IMG/VR virus record: IMGVR_UViG_3300012147_000006
Span: 62,001 to 126,000 of that record
Source: a virus
DNA: 64,000 nt
Reading direction: 5' to 3' (one strand)
Translations under genes and position numbers: made by a program
Shown: positions 14,266 to 21,232 of the stretch, in pieces
How the letters are laid out: each line of letters begins with the position of its first letter
How positions within the stretch are numbered: position 1 is the stretch's first letter
Notes under the pieces: model-generated
Databases searched by the model: none
Seen by the model: the letters and a program-made list of their open reading frames with translations, nothing else
Told to the model about the DNA's origin: nothing

Positions 14266-14643
14266 TTAGTCCAGTCTAAACTTTCTGGCTATTTCTTTGT
14301 GCATTTCTGGCTTAATTACAACATAGTTATTTGAACCTCCTGAATAATCTTTGTTGTGTTTTGCTGTACGAACTAACATTTCTGGCTCATTGTTTCTATT
14401 AAAACCGAATCCACCTCTAACATCTGAAATTGAGAAGTAATAAAATTGCTCATCAACTTTAAAAAATCCGCTCAATCCAAAATGACCTTTACTAAATTCA
14501 ATACTTGTTGCTGCAATGTTTAACAACTCTTTTGTAAACTCTTTTTTGAATAATCTGAAGAATTTATTAAACTCATCAGAGTTTCTTGAACTGCTTCCAA
14601 AATAATTAATTCCTCCTAATAAGTTCTGTACAATCGTTTTCAT
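14266..14643 (-). CDS. Hypothetical protein, 125 aa
   Basis: MKTIVQNLLGGINYFGSSSR, FFKVDEQFYYFSISDVRGGF and MLVRTAKHNKDYSGGSNNYV. This arrangement (GLSGFFKV...YYFSISDVRG...VRTAKHxKDYxGGSN) recalls small phage proteins I cannot name. Soluble. Confidence 0.8.
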   Translation of the reverse strand: MKTIVQNLLGGINYFGSSSRNSDEFNKFFRLFKKEFTKELLNIAATSIEFSKGHFGLSGFFKVDEQFYYFSISDVRGGFGFNRNNEPEMLVRTAKHNKDYSGGSNNYVVIKPEMHKEIARKFRLD

Positions 14644-14667
14644 ATCTTTTTTGTTTGGTTATATCTG

Positions 14668-14696
14668 TATAACGAAATTAATTTAAAAAGTTACAA
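14668..14696 (-). promoter_or_regulatory. Early-type promoter element, copy 29
   Basis: Core AAATTAATT. Its TAA is the stop of the 14691-14906 gene. Confidence 0.85.
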
Positions 14697-14906
14697 TCTA
14701 CTTGGAACAAATGAAGGTGAATTTATTTTTTGAATGGCTAAATCTTTCATTGACTCGTCATTACCTCTAACGCCTTCAAACTCTTCTGTTGTAACGTGAA
14801 CAAACACAGGAAACATTTCTCCTTTAAATACAGGTGTCAAGTCACGTCCGCCCTTTGCACTTCTTAATGCACGTATTGAACGGATGTTTTCTTTCTTAAT
14901 TTCCAT
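14691..14906 (-). CDS. Hypothetical protein, 71 aa
   Basis: MEIKKENIRSIRALRSAKGG, PVFKGEMFPVFVHVTTEEFE. Stop lies in promoter copy 29 (AGATTGTAAC). Confidence 0.75.
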   Translation of the reverse strand: MEIKKENIRSIRALRSAKGGRDLTPVFKGEMFPVFVHVTTEEFEGVRGNDESMKDLAIQKINSPSFVPSRL

Positions 14907-14929
14907 GTCTTTTGTATTGGTTACAAGCA

Positions 14930-14958
14930 TATAACGATAGTAATTCAAAAAGTTACAA
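14930..14958 (-). promoter_or_regulatory. Early-type promoter element, copy 30
   Basis: Core GAATTACTA. Drives the gene at 14906. Confidence 0.85.
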
Positions 14959-15045
14959 TTTCATTCGTCATGACGAACAAGGAAAATATAAGGCAGGTTG
15001 GAGTCTACTCTTCCGACTTATAAAGCCAGGCCCGTTTCCTATTTG
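14959..15045 (-). ncRNA. Candidate small RNA b
   Basis: No ORF. The RNA begins AATAGGAAACGGGC and contains GGAAGAGTAGACTCCAAC then CTGCC, shared with candidate c. Its 3' part is a 22-base segment (14960-14981), centred on the palindrome TTCGTCATGACGAA, which occurs identically at 22081-22102 in the gene-free region. Confidence 0.55.
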
Positions 15046-15074
15046 TATAACGATACGATTTCAAAAAGTTACAA
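15046..15074 (-). promoter_or_regulatory. Early-type promoter element, copy 31 (no ORF)
   Basis: Core GAAATCGTA. Precedes small RNA b. Confidence 0.8.
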
Positions 15075-15227
15075 ATCACGTTTTTCCCGCCCCTTGTGAG
15101 GACGAGTTATGATTAGGAAAAATCAGGTCTGCTCTTGCAGTTGTTAATCTCTGTTTTTTGGAAGTTCAGACTTTGCTGTATCAGAATCTTTTTTTCATGG
15201 CTTCTTTATTTTATTGGTTCTTATCTG
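15075..15227 (-). other. Transcribed stretch with possible broken 17-codon ORF
   Basis: The leader reads ATG followed by seven A, then a stop five codons later. With six A it would encode MKKDSDTAKSELPKNRD. The 3' part has GCAAGAGCAGACC, loosely like the small RNA family. Status unresolved. Confidence 0.35.
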
Positions 15228-15256
15228 TATAACGACTGTATTTTAAAAAGTTACAA
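15228..15256 (-). promoter_or_regulatory. Early-type promoter element, copy 32 (no intact ORF)
   Basis: Core AAAATACAG. Confidence 0.8.
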
Positions 15257-15257
15257 T

Positions 15258-15443
15258 TTAATCCTCTTCAAGGTCTTCTTCAAATTCTTCAGCCAATTCA
15301 ATCAAATAATCACCCTCCAAATTTTCGCCAACTTCAAATCCTGGATACACCCCAACTTCTTGACCATTCTTTTCAATTAACATACCGTCCTCTATGTTTG
15401 AAAAAATGTACTTATCTAATCCGCTAAAAATTATTCTTTTCAT
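15258..15443 (-). CDS. Acidic hypothetical protein, 61 aa
   Basis: MKRIIFSGLDKYIFSNIEDG, ends LAEEFEEDLEED. An in-frame ATG at 15470 would add MCDNIKTTE; the choice is uncertain. Second gene of the unit from promoter copy 33. Confidence 0.7.
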   Translation of the reverse strand: MKRIIFSGLDKYIFSNIEDGMLIEKNGQEVGVYPGFEVGENLEGDYLIELAEEFEEDLEED

Positions 15444-15475
15444 TTCTGTTGTTTTTATGTTGTCACACATTAAAA

Positions 15476-15637
15476 CTACGCTTCGCTATTGCTAACACGT
15501 TGTATAAGTAATTGCTCCTCCAACCATTTAACATACCTATCGCTAAATAATACATCATTAAAATGAGGTTCAGACCAACATTTATTATAGGTCTTTTTCT
15601 CAAATTCATCTCTTAATTTCTCTTGTTCTTCTTCCAA
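15476..15637 (-). CDS. Hypothetical protein, 53 aa, TTG start assumed
   Basis: Reading frame EEEQEKLRDEFEKKTYNKCW then FSDRYVKWLEEQLLIQR; of the type seen in small phage helical proteins. No ATG precedes it in frame; TTG at 15637 is the only usual start, with in-frame TAA further upstream. ATGAGTAG upstream is in another frame, so the 5' end may be damaged. Confidence 0.55.
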   Translation of the reverse strand: MEEEQEKLRDEFEKKTYNKCWSEPHFNDVLFSDRYVKWLEEQLLIQRVSNSEA

Positions 15638-15689
15638 TTTCTTTAGTTTTTAATTCAGAAACTACTCATACAACCATCTGTTACAGCAG

Positions 15690-15718
15690 TATAACGATGA
15701 GGTTTTAAAAAGTTACAA
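15690..15718 (-). promoter_or_regulatory. Early-type promoter element, copy 33
   Basis: Core AAAACCTCA; downstream TGTAACAG. Drives 15637 and 15443. Confidence 0.85.
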
Positions 15719-15901
15719 TTAAAACTTAACTACTGTACACCCTTCTCTATCCGTCCACCACAAAGTCTTTTGAACTCCGTTGCCCATTGTCACCACAACG
15801 GCATCCATAATCTCATCATTCTTTGCTGAACCAACTGAATCTACTGTGTAATCAGTTCCATAAAATTTAATTTGAGAGCCTTGTTGTACTGGATTTGTCA
15901 T
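15719..15901 (-). CDS. Hypothetical protein, 60 aa
   Basis: MTNPVQQGSQIKFYGTDYTV, VVVTMGNGVQKTLWWTDREG; a small all-beta protein. Start after the promoter. Confidence 0.75.
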   Translation of the reverse strand: MTNPVQQGSQIKFYGTDYTVDSVGSAKNDEIMDAVVVTMGNGVQKTLWWTDREGCTVVKF

Positions 15902-15924
15902 GTCTTTTGTTTTGGTTACATCTA

Positions 15925-15953
15925 TATAACGATGAATGTTTAAAAAGTTACAA
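15925..15953 (-). promoter_or_regulatory. Early-type promoter element, copy 34
   Basis: Core AAACATTCA. Drives the gene at 15901. Confidence 0.85.
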
Positions 15954-15956
15954 ACT

Positions 15957-15981
15957 AAAAAAGAGGACATAAGCCCTCTTA
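15957..15981 (-). terminator. Intrinsic terminator
   Basis: AAGAGGGCTTATGTCCTCTTTTTT on the minus strand. Confidence 0.8.
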
Positions 15982-16003
15982 ATTATCGTATATTCAAGAA
16001 ATA

Positions 16004-16192
16004 CTAAGCTGGTATTATCATTATTTCTTTGTTTTTAATACCAGCATACTTAATTGCAATACCTAATAACTCAGCTTCTTCGTTTGCAAAAGCTTCTTGA
16101 GTTAATAAAATTGTTCCTTCATCTCCAGAACAGGCTTTTACGAATTCTGGTAATTCTTTTTCTACTTTTTTTATTACTTCTTGATTTGACAT
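16004..16192 (-). CDS. Hypothetical protein, 62 aa
   Basis: MSNQEVIKKVEKELPEFVKA, then GTILLTQEAFANEEAELLGI and GIKNKEIMIIPA; reads like a compact alpha/beta protein. Unknown. Confidence 0.75.
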   Translation of the reverse strand: MSNQEVIKKVEKELPEFVKACSGDEGTILLTQEAFANEEAELLGIAIKYAGIKNKEIMIIPA

Positions 16193-16218
16193 ATTTTTTG
16201 TTTTATTGGTTATATCTA

Positions 16219-16247
16219 TATAACGATGACATTTTAAAAAGTTACAG
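16219..16247 (-). promoter_or_regulatory. Early-type promoter element, copy 35 (variant)
   Basis: Core AAAATGTCA; first base is C (CTGTAAC), the only such change among the copies. Drives the gene at 16192. Confidence 0.8.
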
Positions 16248-16254
16248 AAATGCG

Positions 16255-16282
16255 AAAAGGCAGGGTAACAACTCCCTGCCTT
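16255..16282 (-). terminator. Intrinsic terminator
   Basis: GAAGGCAGGGAGTTGTTACCCTGCCTTTT on the minus strand (stem of 8 bp). Confidence 0.8.
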
Positions 16283-16324
16283 CTCTATTTGTAACATTGT
16301 AACATATAACAAACAATAATATTT

Positions 16325-16594
16325 TTAGTTCTGGTTCACCTTCTGGACTAACATCTCTAAGGTATCCCTGACCAGCTCCGAGCTGGTAATTTTTTCTTTT
16401 GTCTTCAGGACGGTCTTCTGGTCTTGCTTCAGGTCATCCTTAAAACTTACCTGAACATCCGACTCCTGTATCCTGTATTCACCAGCAATCATGGTTTTGT
16501 ATCCGTCAATCACATCCTGTCCAGTACATCCCCTGTACTCTATCTGGTACACCTGCTGGTCATCAATGGTGAATACTATCCAAGCCCTGTTCAT
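16325..16594 (-). CDS. Hypothetical protein, 89 aa
   Basis: MNRAWIVFTIDDQQVYQIEY, DVIDGYKTMIAGEYRIQESD, SSELVRDTLEMLVQKVNQN. ATGA overlap with the previous gene. Unknown. GC is slightly higher than in neighbours. Confidence 0.75.
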   Translation of the reverse strand: MNRAWIVFTIDDQQVYQIEYRGCTGQDVIDGYKTMIAGEYRIQESDVQVSFKDDLKQDQKTVLKTKEKITSSELVRDTLEMLVQKVNQN

Positions 16595-16908
16595 AATTTC
16601 ACGCCTGTAATTCTAACTACTTTGTTGCTGGAGAAATCACCTTCAAAAAGTTCTTCAAATAACGCCTCCTGCTCATTAATAGCGTAAACCTCATCCCAGT
16701 TGACATATAACACAGGCGTTTCACCGTCCATCTCAATATACACCCTTCCCTGTCTGCCTCTACCTTCGTTCTTGTCGTCATCAGCATCAAAGAATCCGTC
16801 ATACTGCTGGTTTCTTAGAATGAATCTCATTGCAGCCTCAAGCTCCTGAACCTTTGCGGCTATGGTTGCTTTTGCCCACTCTTGTAAATCTTTCTTTGCT
16901 GTTTTCAT
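16591..16908 (-). CDS. Hypothetical protein, 105 aa; leaderless-type start
   Basis: MKTAKKDLQEWAKATIAAKV, RFILRNQQYDGFFDADDDKN, YIEMDGETPVLYVNWDEVYA. ATG in TTATACAGATATG. Unknown; first gene of a pair. Confidence 0.8.
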   Translation of the reverse strand: MKTAKKDLQEWAKATIAAKVQELEAAMRFILRNQQYDGFFDADDDKNEGRGRQGRVYIEMDGETPVLYVNWDEVYAINEQEALFEELFEGDFSSNKVVRITGVKL

Positions 16909-16913
16909 ATCTG

Positions 16914-16942
16914 TATAACGATTCAGGTTTAAAAAGTTACAA
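16914..16942 (-). promoter_or_regulatory. Early-type promoter element, copy 36 (leaderless class)
   Basis: Core AAACCTGAA. Its TAA is the stop of the 16937-17266 gene, with CTCTCCC just before. Confidence 0.85.
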
Positions 16943-17266
16943 AGGGAGAGTTATAAAATTGTCATCTCCCATAATAAAATCATTCTTTGTAGCGCACACA
17001 TCCACTTTGTATCCCAAGCCCATAAGTTCTTCCAGAGCTTTTGCTGAATTATACACCTGCTCCTTCTGGTTAAGTCTGTGAGAAATCTCTGGCATCAGGT
17101 AAATTACTTGGTCTGGCTTCTCACCTTTCATTGAGGCTGGTAACCCATCTCTTTCCCACGCTCTAACATTGCTCATGCTGAATTTGCATACAACAATATA
17201 ATTAGTCCTATCATTGAACTCTAACCCTATCAAAAGTTCTTTTAATATGTTTAAAATATCTTCCAT
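16937..17266 (-). CDS. Hypothetical protein, 109 aa
   Basis: MEDILNILKELLIGLEFNDR, VRAWERDGLPASMKGEKPDQ and EELMGLGYKVDVCATKNDFI. Ends TLPL by CTCCCTTTGTAA. TAATG overlap with the preceding gene. Confidence 0.75.
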   Translation of the reverse strand: MEDILNILKELLIGLEFNDRTNYIVVCKFSMSNVRAWERDGLPASMKGEKPDQVIYLMPEISHRLNQKEQVYNSAKALEELMGLGYKVDVCATKNDFIMGDDNFITLPL

Positions 17267-17610
17267 TAGTCCAGTATAATTTTTTTAGTTAATGGCATAT
17301 TTAAAGCCTCTTCCAGTTCATTTATTTCTACCAGTAATTCCTCTTTCAAAACCTCAACCCTATCCATCTTCGTTGGAAATCTTGAAGCGTCTTTCTCAAT
17401 CATTTGAGTTTTATCTGTATTCTGAATTCTGCCAGTATGGTATCCGCCTGCTTCATTAAGGTAAATTACTTTATTGTTTGTCAACGCCTCCAAATAAACA
17501 TCCATTGCTCTGTTGGTCATGTTCATATGCTTCAGGGCAAATTCCAGTTCCTCTGCGGTTCTAATAATCAGCCAGTAACATCCGTTGCTAAATCCAAATA
17601 AAAATTTCAT
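17266..17610 (-). CDS. Hypothetical protein, 114 aa
   Basis: MKFLFGFSNGCYWLIIRTAE, then helices (MTNRAMDVYLEALTNNKVIY) and acidic end. First gene of the pair with 16937. Unknown. Confidence 0.75.
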   Translation of the reverse strand: MKFLFGFSNGCYWLIIRTAEELEFALKHMNMTNRAMDVYLEALTNNKVIYLNEAGGYHTGRIQNTDKTQMIEKDASRFPTKMDRVEVLKEELLVEINELEEALNMPLTKKIILD

Positions 17611-17633
17611 AATTGTCTTGTTGGTTATGTATG

Positions 17634-17662
17634 TATAACGACACAGTTTTAAAAAGTTACAA
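17634..17662 (-). promoter_or_regulatory. Early-type promoter element, copy 37
   Basis: Core AAAACTGTG. Its TAA is the stop of the 17657-17869 gene. Confidence 0.85.
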
Positions 17663-17869
17663 AGACTTTAATACATCATTGACTTTGAAAAACCAATGTT
17701 GTGTGAACTTATGTTCACTGTCATTTACAAGAGAGAGTATTCCATCCTTTATGACCACCTCACGCTCACTGTATCCCCACTTAGGGCAGGTTAAGTAATT
17801 TCCATCAGGCAAAGCATTATCCATTGCCTTAGCGTTTAATTCTGCGTTGGGTGTCTGCGTTAGTTTCAT
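17657..17869 (-). CDS. Hypothetical protein, 70 aa; leaderless-type start
   Basis: MKLTQTPNAELNAKAMDNAL, WGYSEREVVIKDGILSLVND. ATG in TTATACAGATATG; stop inside promoter copy 37, so the gene exactly fills the space between two elements. Confidence 0.8.
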   Translation of the reverse strand: MKLTQTPNAELNAKAMDNALPDGNYLTCPKWGYSEREVVIKDGILSLVNDSEHKFTQHWFFKVNDVLKSL

Positions 17870-17874
17870 ATCTG

Positions 17875-17903
17875 TATAACGATGAGGTTTTAAAAAGTTA
17901 CAA
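17875..17903 (-). promoter_or_regulatory. Early-type promoter element, copy 38 (leaderless class)
   Basis: Core AAAACCTCA, as copy 33. Confidence 0.85.
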
Positions 17904-17994
17904 GGGAGAGTTTTAAAAAAAGAGGGCGTGTTGGAGTCTACTCTTCCGCCATTTTTGAAATGTCATGCCCGTATCAGTTTCCTACCTACATTCA
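17904..17994 (-). ncRNA. Candidate small RNA c
   Basis: No ORF. Contains AGGAAACTGATACGGGC and GGAAGAGTAGACTCCAAC followed by ACGCCC; GGGC can pair with GCCC across the molecule. Ends AACTCTCCC at promoter copy 38. Confidence 0.55.
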
Positions 17995-18023
17995 TATAAC
18001 GATGGTTATTTAAAAAGTTACAA
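17995..18023 (-). promoter_or_regulatory. Early-type promoter element, copy 39 (no ORF)
   Basis: Core AAATAACCA. Precedes small RNA c. Confidence 0.8.
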
Positions 18024-18050
18024 CGCTTCGCTCGTTCGGGGCAAACAAAG

Positions 18051-18077
18051 AAAAGGGAGACTTTTCAGCCTCCCCTT
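18051..18077 (-). terminator. Intrinsic terminator
   Basis: AAGGGGAGGCTGAAAAGTCTCCCTTTTC on the minus strand, after the SprT-like gene. Confidence 0.75.
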
Positions 18078-18106
18078 ATTGTCGTAACCACACAAACAAT
18101 AATCTC

Positions 18107-18685
18107 TTAATAGTTCTGTATCTGTGTTAGTGCATACTTTTCGGTGTATCTTCCGTTGTTGTGTTCGTTACAACATTTTCCACAAGCACTAATTCTTTTC
18201 TTCTTTTTGTGACTCGCACTTTTTTTCCCGCATCCATTTTCACAAACTAATGTGTATTTACTTTGAGTGTCGCTAATGTCCTCCGACTTGTAGCATCTTT
18301 CTGCGGTGCAAAGTACTTTTCTTGCTATTGCTTTCCACACGTTGTTGTGGTGGTTTCTTCCTCCCATTGCTCCATCAAGTGCGTGCGCTAATTCGTGACG
18401 CAATGTGTTTTCAAATTCTAATCCTTTGCTTAAGTTTTGAGTTACCAAATACTTTGAAAGGTAAATCGTTTTGTTTCTGTAATTACAAAGACCTGCTGCT
18501 CTTTTTCTTGAATTATACTCAAACTTCCACCCCAATTCTTTTAAGTTAATAACACTTGCTTCTTTGAAACTGTAAATATCAATTGTCCAAATCGTTGCAA
18601 GTAATCTGTTTGCTAATCTTTCAAGTTCTCCAAGGGTTGTCTTACAGTTTTCCTCGAAGTGCATTTCTTTTGTTAAGTCTTTCAT
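18107..18685 (-). CDS. SprT-like zinc metalloprotease, 192 aa
   Basis: LRHELAHALDG near residue 95 is the HExxH zinc site of the SprT/Spartan family. LGWKFEYNSRKRAAGLCNYR and NKTIYLSKYL precede it, as usual in the family. The C-terminus has a zinc ribbon (CENGCGKKS, CGKCC). Family members in cells cut DNA-protein crosslinks; in phages they are common but the role is unproven. Single-gene unit with its own promoter and terminator. Confidence 0.9.
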   Translation of the reverse strand: MKDLTKEMHFEENCKTTLGELERLANRLLATIWTIDIYSFKEASVINLKELGWKFEYNSRKRAAGLCNYRNKTIYLSKYLVTQNLSKGLEFENTLRHELAHALDGAMGGRNHHNNVWKAIARKVLCTAERCYKSEDISDTQSKYTLVCENGCGKKSASHKKKKRISACGKCCNEHNNGRYTEKYALTQIQNY

Positions 18686-18710
18686 TGTCGTTGTTTTTAT
18701 GTTACATACA

Positions 18711-18739
18711 TATAACGATACGATTTCAAAAAGTTACAA
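18711..18739 (-). promoter_or_regulatory. Early-type promoter element, copy 40
   Basis: Core GAAATCGTA. Its TAA is the stop of the 18734-18865 gene. Confidence 0.85.
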
Positions 18740-18865
18740 TTTCTTTCTCTGCGCTTTTCTCTTCTCTCTGCGCTTTTCTTTTCCACACTTTGGAATGTCA
18801 AAGTTTTTGGTGGTTCTACCCTCATCACTATAAGGGTTTGTTATGTAATAAATTTTATCAACCAT
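18734..18865 (-). CDS. Small basic protein, 43 aa
   Basis: MVDKIYYITNPYSDEGRTTK, then Lys/Arg-rich KEKRREKRKAQRKKL ending in the TTGTAA of the promoter. A nucleic-acid-binding tail is likely by charge. One base after the stop of the previous gene. Confidence 0.7.
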   Translation of the reverse strand: MVDKIYYITNPYSDEGRTTKNFDIPKCGKEKRREKRKAQRKKL

Positions 18866-18866
18866 C

Positions 18867-19259
18867 TTATCCAAAAATTACTTCTCCATATAAACAGTGC
18901 TGAAGCAATTCAGTAGCCGTTATCGCATCATCCCCCTCTTCTTTGTAGGTCAACACTATTTCAGACGCATCTTCATTGCTAAGGGCTTCTATCGCACCCT
19001 CAAGCGTGAATTCTAACGCTTCATCCCCCTCATAGTCAAAAAACTGTAAAGGCTTTCCGCTTTTAAGAATTTGAGCGTAAATGTCCTCACGACACGGGCT
19101 ATTGTCATTCTCTGCGTTCCAAGTGTTTTTCGCTTCCTCATAGTCCTCTTGAACTATGTTTAATCGAACCGAACACATTGCGAGTTCGCTTAACCCTCCG
19201 TTGCAAAGTGCGTTATGCACCATCTCTAAAACTTCTACTTTATCTAAAATAATTTTCAT
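18867..19259 (-). CDS. Acidic hypothetical protein, 130 aa
   Basis: MKIILDKVEVLEMVHNALCN, LKSGKPLQFFDYEGDEALEF, DDAITATELLQHCLYGEVIFG. Unknown; first gene of a pair. Confidence 0.75.
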   Translation of the reverse strand: MKIILDKVEVLEMVHNALCNGGLSELAMCSVRLNIVQEDYEEAKNTWNAENDNSPCREDIYAQILKSGKPLQFFDYEGDEALEFTLEGAIEALSNEDASEIVLTYKEEGDDAITATELLQHCLYGEVIFG

Positions 19260-19283
19260 GTCTTTTGTTTTTGGTTACAAGTG

Positions 19284-19312
19284 TATAACGATACGATTTC
19301 AAAAAGTTACAA
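19284..19312 (-). promoter_or_regulatory. Early-type promoter element, copy 41
   Basis: Core GAAATCGTA, as copies 31 and 40. Confidence 0.85.
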
Positions 19313-19316
19313 TTAT

Positions 19317-19580
19317 CTAAGCTTCAAAATCTCCAATATATAATTTTCCATTTTGAAAACTTGGCTCATATTCTCCATGCTCTGCTTCCATGTCATCAGT
19401 TTCAAAAAACGTGCTATCTGCCGCTTTCTCTAATTTGTGGCATACACATATAACAACTGACATATCTCCTTGCATTGGGTGCTCAAAGAACTCTATCTCT
19501 TGACCCTTTGAGTTTGTCATTGCTCCGTAGCTTGTCGGGTTATGCTCCATTAATTTTTCGTACTTATAATGCTTTGCCAT
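19317..19580 (-). CDS. Hypothetical protein, 87 aa
   Basis: MAKHYKYEKLMEHNPTSYGA, KGQEIEFFEHPMQGDMSVVI, YEPSFQNGKLYIGDFEA. Composition of a small beta protein. Unknown. Confidence 0.75.
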   Translation of the reverse strand: MAKHYKYEKLMEHNPTSYGAMTNSKGQEIEFFEHPMQGDMSVVICVCHKLEKAADSTFFETDDMEAEHGEYEPSFQNGKLYIGDFEA

Positions 19581-19607
19581 TTTGTTTGTCTTTATTGGTT
19601 ACAAGTG

Positions 19608-19636
19608 TATAACGAAATGAATTTAAAAAGTTACAA
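19608..19636 (-). promoter_or_regulatory. Early-type promoter element, copy 42
   Basis: Core AAATTCATT. Its TAA is the stop of the 19631-19873 gene. Confidence 0.85.
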
Positions 19637-19873
19637 AACGTTTGCAAGGTTTGTGAAATATGCAAAATCAATTAACATCATTTCTTTTTGTGCCACGGGG
19701 AGAGTTGCAAAATTTGGTGAGCAAATCATATCGCCCAAGGCTTGCATTTTTTGTATTGTCTGAGCTTGTAAGTGACCCGTAGGCATTTCGCCCATTTGTT
19801 GAGGTTGGGGAGAGTTTTGTCCTTCTAACTCTTCTGCTTGTCTTTTTGACGGTGTGTTGAATCCTATTGCCAT
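19631..19873 (-). CDS. Gln/Pro-containing hypothetical protein, 80 aa
   Basis: MAIGFNTPSKRQAEELEGQN, SPQPQQMGEMPTG, then a helical end. Holds two AACTCTCCC copies within the frame (NSP and TLP). Stop inside promoter copy 42. Confidence 0.75.
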   Translation of the reverse strand: MAIGFNTPSKRQAEELEGQNSPQPQQMGEMPTGHLQAQTIQKMQALGDMICSPNFATLPVAQKEMMLIDFAYFTNLANVL

Positions 19874-19900
19874 TTTGTTTATCTTTATTGGTTACATAGA

Positions 19901-19929
19901 TATAACGATAGCAATTCAAAAAGTTACAA
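19901..19929 (-). promoter_or_regulatory. Early-type promoter element, copy 43
   Basis: Core GAATTGCTA, as copy 7. Confidence 0.85.
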
Positions 19930-19930
19930 T

Positions 19931-20149
19931 CTAATTAGGGAGAGTTTCAATGCGTTCTAAGGTGTTTTTATCTACTGAGTAAGGCTGGCTATGCCCGTTA
20001 CCTTTTAAGACCAATACAATAGGTATTGGGGAGAGTTCTAATAGTATTCCATGCACAGTAACGCCATCGCCAATGCCACACGTACCAACTGCCTTAACAA
20101 GTCCGCCAATCATCTTTTTTGCATCTTCTAATAATACTATCTTTGCCAT
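19931..20149 (-). CDS. Hypothetical protein, 72 aa
   Basis: MAKIVLLEDAKKMIGGLVKA, GVTVHGILLELSPIPIVLVL. AACTCTCCC copies lie just before the ATG, in the middle and just before the stop. No promoter of its own; it must be read through the terminator after 20218 or from an unseen start. Confidence 0.7.
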   Translation of the reverse strand: MAKIVLLEDAKKMIGGLVKAVGTCGIGDGVTVHGILLELSPIPIVLVLKGNGHSQPYSVDKNTLERIETLPN

Positions 20150-20171
20150 TAGGGAGAGTTTCTAAGTTTAT

Positions 20172-20200
20172 AAAAAAAAAGGGGAGCAATTCGCCCCCCT
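20172..20200 (-). terminator. Intrinsic terminator
   Basis: AGGGGGGCGAATTGCTCCCCTTTTTTTTT on the minus strand. Confidence 0.85.
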
Positions 20201-20217
20201 CGTTGTTGTTTCGTTTC

Positions 20218-20787
20218 TTATCCCTCAATTAGGTACATATTACCATTCATATTGAAAGAAATTAAGTTGTTAAAGTCAAGCGTTCTGAAAAAGAAGTTAT
20301 TTTCTTCGTTAATCGTTCCACGTCCTGCAACTGCATTTGGTTTCAATCCCGCAGGTGTAATGTAAGTATCATTCCAAACATCTTTACGGTCAACTAACTT
20401 TCCATCTAAAATCAATTGTGTTTGTGGCTTTGAATGTCCTTCAACAATGAATACTAAGTATCTTTTTTCTTGTGTCTTTGTGTCCATACACACTGGGTTT
20501 CCTTCTGAAACATAATCTTTACCTCTCATTGGTTGCGCTTCAAAAACAATTTCCTTTCCCTCTCTGTCAAGAATTTTGTTAACTTTCTTTGCATAATCAC
20601 TCCCTATTGTTGCGTTCGTTTCAACCATTTTCTGTAAAACTTTCTTACCTTTTACAGTTTTAGACTTTGACTCGTCTACTAAGTATGCAATGTTTGAAAA
20701 TGCTACACCCGAAGCCGAAACTTCTTTTTTGTAGTTAGTGAACATTGTTACTGCTTGGTCTCTTGTAATTCTTACTAAATTTTTCAT
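20218..20787 (-). CDS. Hypothetical protein, 189 aa
   Basis: MKNLVRITRDQAVTMFTNYK, SAFSN-free region KSKTVKGKKVLQKMVETNAT, and AGRGTINEENNFFFRTLDFN near the C-terminus. It resembles conserved phage hypotheticals of about this size; no catalytic motif seen. Last minus gene before the divergent promoter pair. Confidence 0.8.
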   Translation of the reverse strand: MKNLVRITRDQAVTMFTNYKKEVSASGVAFSNIAYLVDESKSKTVKGKKVLQKMVETNATIGSDYAKKVNKILDREGKEIVFEAQPMRGKDYVSEGNPVCMDTKTQEKRYLVFIVEGHSKPQTQLILDGKLVDRKDVWNDTYITPAGLKPNAVAGRGTINEENNFFFRTLDFNNLISFNMNGNMYLIEG

Positions 20788-20816
20788 AATGTTTGTTTTA
20801 TTATTGGTTACATACT

Positions 20817-20845
20817 TATAACGATATGTTTTTAAAAAGTTACAA
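20817..20845 (-). promoter_or_regulatory. Early-type promoter element, copy 44
   Basis: Core AAAAACATA. Diverges from copy 45, 69 bases away; the gap is A/T-rich without other signal. Confidence 0.85.
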
Positions 20846-20914
20846 AATCAAATTTCTACCTTAGAAAGTTCGCTTACTTTCTTATACGCAAATAAAAATT
20901 AATGTTCTATATCT

Positions 20915-20943
20915 TTGTAACTTTTTGAATTTTGGTCGTTATA
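20915..20943 (+). promoter_or_regulatory. Early-type promoter element, copy 45 (plus strand)
   Basis: Core GAATTTTGG, followed by TGTAACC and an A-rich leader to ATG 20972. Confidence 0.85.
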
Positions 20944-20971
20944 TATATGTAACCAATAAAAACATTAAAAG

Positions 20972-21232
20972 ATGATTGATTTAACGCAAGAGCAAAAGAA
21001 CAAAATTCAGGAGAATACTGTAAGAGATTCAGGAGTCATTTGCTTTGAAGAGTACCATTCAGCTGACGGTGAAGTAACAGTAACCAATATTAATATTAAC
21101 AAGCAGCCTGGATTCTATGCCGACAGGGTATATACCTTAAAAAACAAAAACAAAAACATTCTTGTCTCTAAAAGCGCTGGTGATATTCTTGATGAATATA
21201 CAAAGATAATGCTTGTAAAATTAAAATTGTAA
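20972..21232 (+). CDS. Hypothetical protein, 86 aa
   Basis: MIDLTQEQKNKIQENTVRDS, then strands (GEVTVTNININKQPGFYADR). Its TAA is the TAA of TTGTAAC in promoter copy 46, showing the same gene/promoter fusion on the plus strand. Confidence 0.8.
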   Translation: MIDLTQEQKNKIQENTVRDSGVICFEEYHSADGEVTVTNININKQPGFYADRVYTLKNKNKNILVSKSAGDILDEYTKIMLVKLKL

